A stretch of 6,977 bases of DNA, taken from NCBI GenBank assembly GCA_026398285.1, contig JAPLTI010000110.1, positions 1 through 6,977 of the forward strand, written 5' to 3'. A program made the position numbers and the translations under genes. Shown here piece after piece: positions 6,225 through 6,977 of this stretch (within the stretch, counting starts at the first letter, position 1; every line of letters starts with the position of its first letter). The notes beneath the pieces are model-generated. The model was not told the origin of the DNA and ran no database searches. It was given only the letters and a program-made list of their open reading frames with translations. The stretch is from Verrucomicrobiota bacterium. Lineage in GTDB: Bacteria > Verrucomicrobiota > Verrucomicrobiia > Chthoniobacterales > Terrimicrobiaceae.

Positions 6225-6977
6225 TCAACGATGCGACTGCCGAAAAGCGGTCGGGGTTTTTCCTCCACCGAATTTTTCAAATGCCGCATAGAATGGCGCG
6301 ACCGAACCGAACCCGCTTTCGAGCGCGATGTCGGTGATTTTTTCATTGGTGGTGATCAGCAGACGCTGGGCGTGGCTGACACGCAAGCGGACGACATATT
6401 CCCAAACTGACATCGCGGAGTGCGATTGGAAGAGTCTCATCATGTAGCGATGGTTCAGGCCGACGGCATCGGCGATTTCCCTGATGGTGACACTTTCAAG
6501 ATAGTGCGTGTTGATGTGATGGGTGATGGCCTCCATCCTTGATTCACCGGTCGCGGTGCTGCCTAGCGATTGGATGCGCGACCTGCGCGGCGTATCAAGA
6601 GCCAAGCGGTGCAACCGGGCCTGGATTTCCAGCAACAGGACTTTTCGGCGGGCCGCATTTCCACTTTCAAAGTCCGCAACCCAGCGCCGTAGTCCCGTAG
6701 ATTCCTCAACCGCAGATTCACCTAATAGAAAATCACCGGAAAGCAGTCGTTGCGTGAGGGGCTTGGGGATTTCCCATTGCAGTATCCAAGGCAGAGGAAG
6801 GGTGATCCAGATTCCCTCGCAACCACCGGCTGGGGAAAGAAGTTGATGGGGAATGCCACCCCAGAACAGCGCGATTTTACCGGCAGGGACCTCGACGATG
6901 CGGCCGCCGTGAAGATAGCGGAGCGGGCCGCCGTGCATCGGAATATTAATCTCCACATCAGCATGGGTGTGGGCGCG
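6225..6977 (-). CDS. AraC-family transcriptional regulator, N-terminus beyond window edge
   Basis: The minus-strand frame is open from the last base of the window to a TGA at 6225-6227, giving 250 residues. The first residues are RAHTHADVEINIPMHGGPLR, containing the HxHxxxE-type cupin entry (HTHADVEIN). This shows that the GTG at 6954-6956 is an internal Val codon, not the start, and that the true N-terminus lies off the right edge. The cupin continues with GGRIVEVPAGKIALFWGGIPHQL. The last ~105 residues are the double helix-turn-helix: SVTIREIADAVGLNHRYMMR, then ITDIALESGFGSVAPFYAAF and the signature FGGGKTPTAFR. The glycine run before KTP makes that turn slightly longer than the usual FG-x-(S/T)P. 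It is a likely local sugar-responsive regulator; it is not the first AraC gene's duplicate, since the sequences differ throughout. Confidence 0.9.
   Translation of the reverse strand, partial: RAHTHADVEINIPMHGGPLRYLHGGRIVEVPAGKIALFWGGIPHQLLSPAGGCEGIWITLPLPWILQWEIPKPLTQRLLSGDFLLGESAVEESTGLRRWVADFESGNAARRKVLLLEIQARLHRLALDTPRRSRIQSLGSTATGESRMEAITHHINTHYLESVTIREIADAVGLNHRYMMRLFQSHSAMSVWEYVVRLRVSHAQRLLITTNEKITDIALESGFGSVAPFYAAFEKFGGGKTPTAFRQSHR

Noticed and set aside
1..6977. tRNA, rRNA, CRISPR array, riboswitch
   Set aside because: No cloverleaf-like element, regularly spaced direct repeats or recognisable conserved aptamer core was seen by eye on either strand.

Overview
The window looks like a piece of a Verrucomicrobiota-type chromosome, possibly Opitutales-like. 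This is inferred from four things. The DNA is moderately GC-rich. There is a carbohydrate-type gene cluster with AraC and LacI regulators around a FAD-dependent oxidoreductase of the kind with a GGNASSEIRMH motif. There is a decayed autotransporter/PEP-CTERM-like passenger fragment. An IS630-family transposase sits next to that fragment. No rRNA or other marker gene confirms the taxonomy.

Layout. Positions 1-141 are the last 46 residues of an IS630-family transposase. Positions about 145-321 hold, on the minus strand, a stop-riddled relic of an autotransporter-like surface protein. An AraC-family regulator (366-1220, minus) is divergent from a two-gene plus-strand unit. The 78-base gap between them contains a dyad and AT-rich cores. 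The unit is a 673-residue protein with a beta-rich N-terminal half and a helical, six-hairpin-glycosidase-like C-terminal half (1299-3320), followed 24 bases later by a FAD-dependent oxidoreductase-family protein (3345-5081). A LacI-family regulator (5078-6088, minus) converges on the oxidoreductase with a 4-base overlap. A second AraC-family regulator (6225-6977, minus) runs off the right edge; its reading frame stays open to the last base.

Working model (inference). The two enzymes form a small cytoplasmic carbohydrate-processing operon. Neither has a signal peptide, so the substrate would be an imported sugar or oligosaccharide. The three regulators packed around them would respond to that sugar. 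The substrate cannot be read from the sequence.

The most notable observation is that the oxidoreductase lacks the N-terminal GxGxxG dinucleotide-binding segment expected just before its conserved LGGNASSEIRMH motif. An in-frame stop 24 bases upstream of the start excludes an N-terminal extension. Either the gene has suffered a deletion, the assembly has one, or this is an unusual variant. No tRNA, rRNA, CRISPR array or complete insertion sequence was seen.
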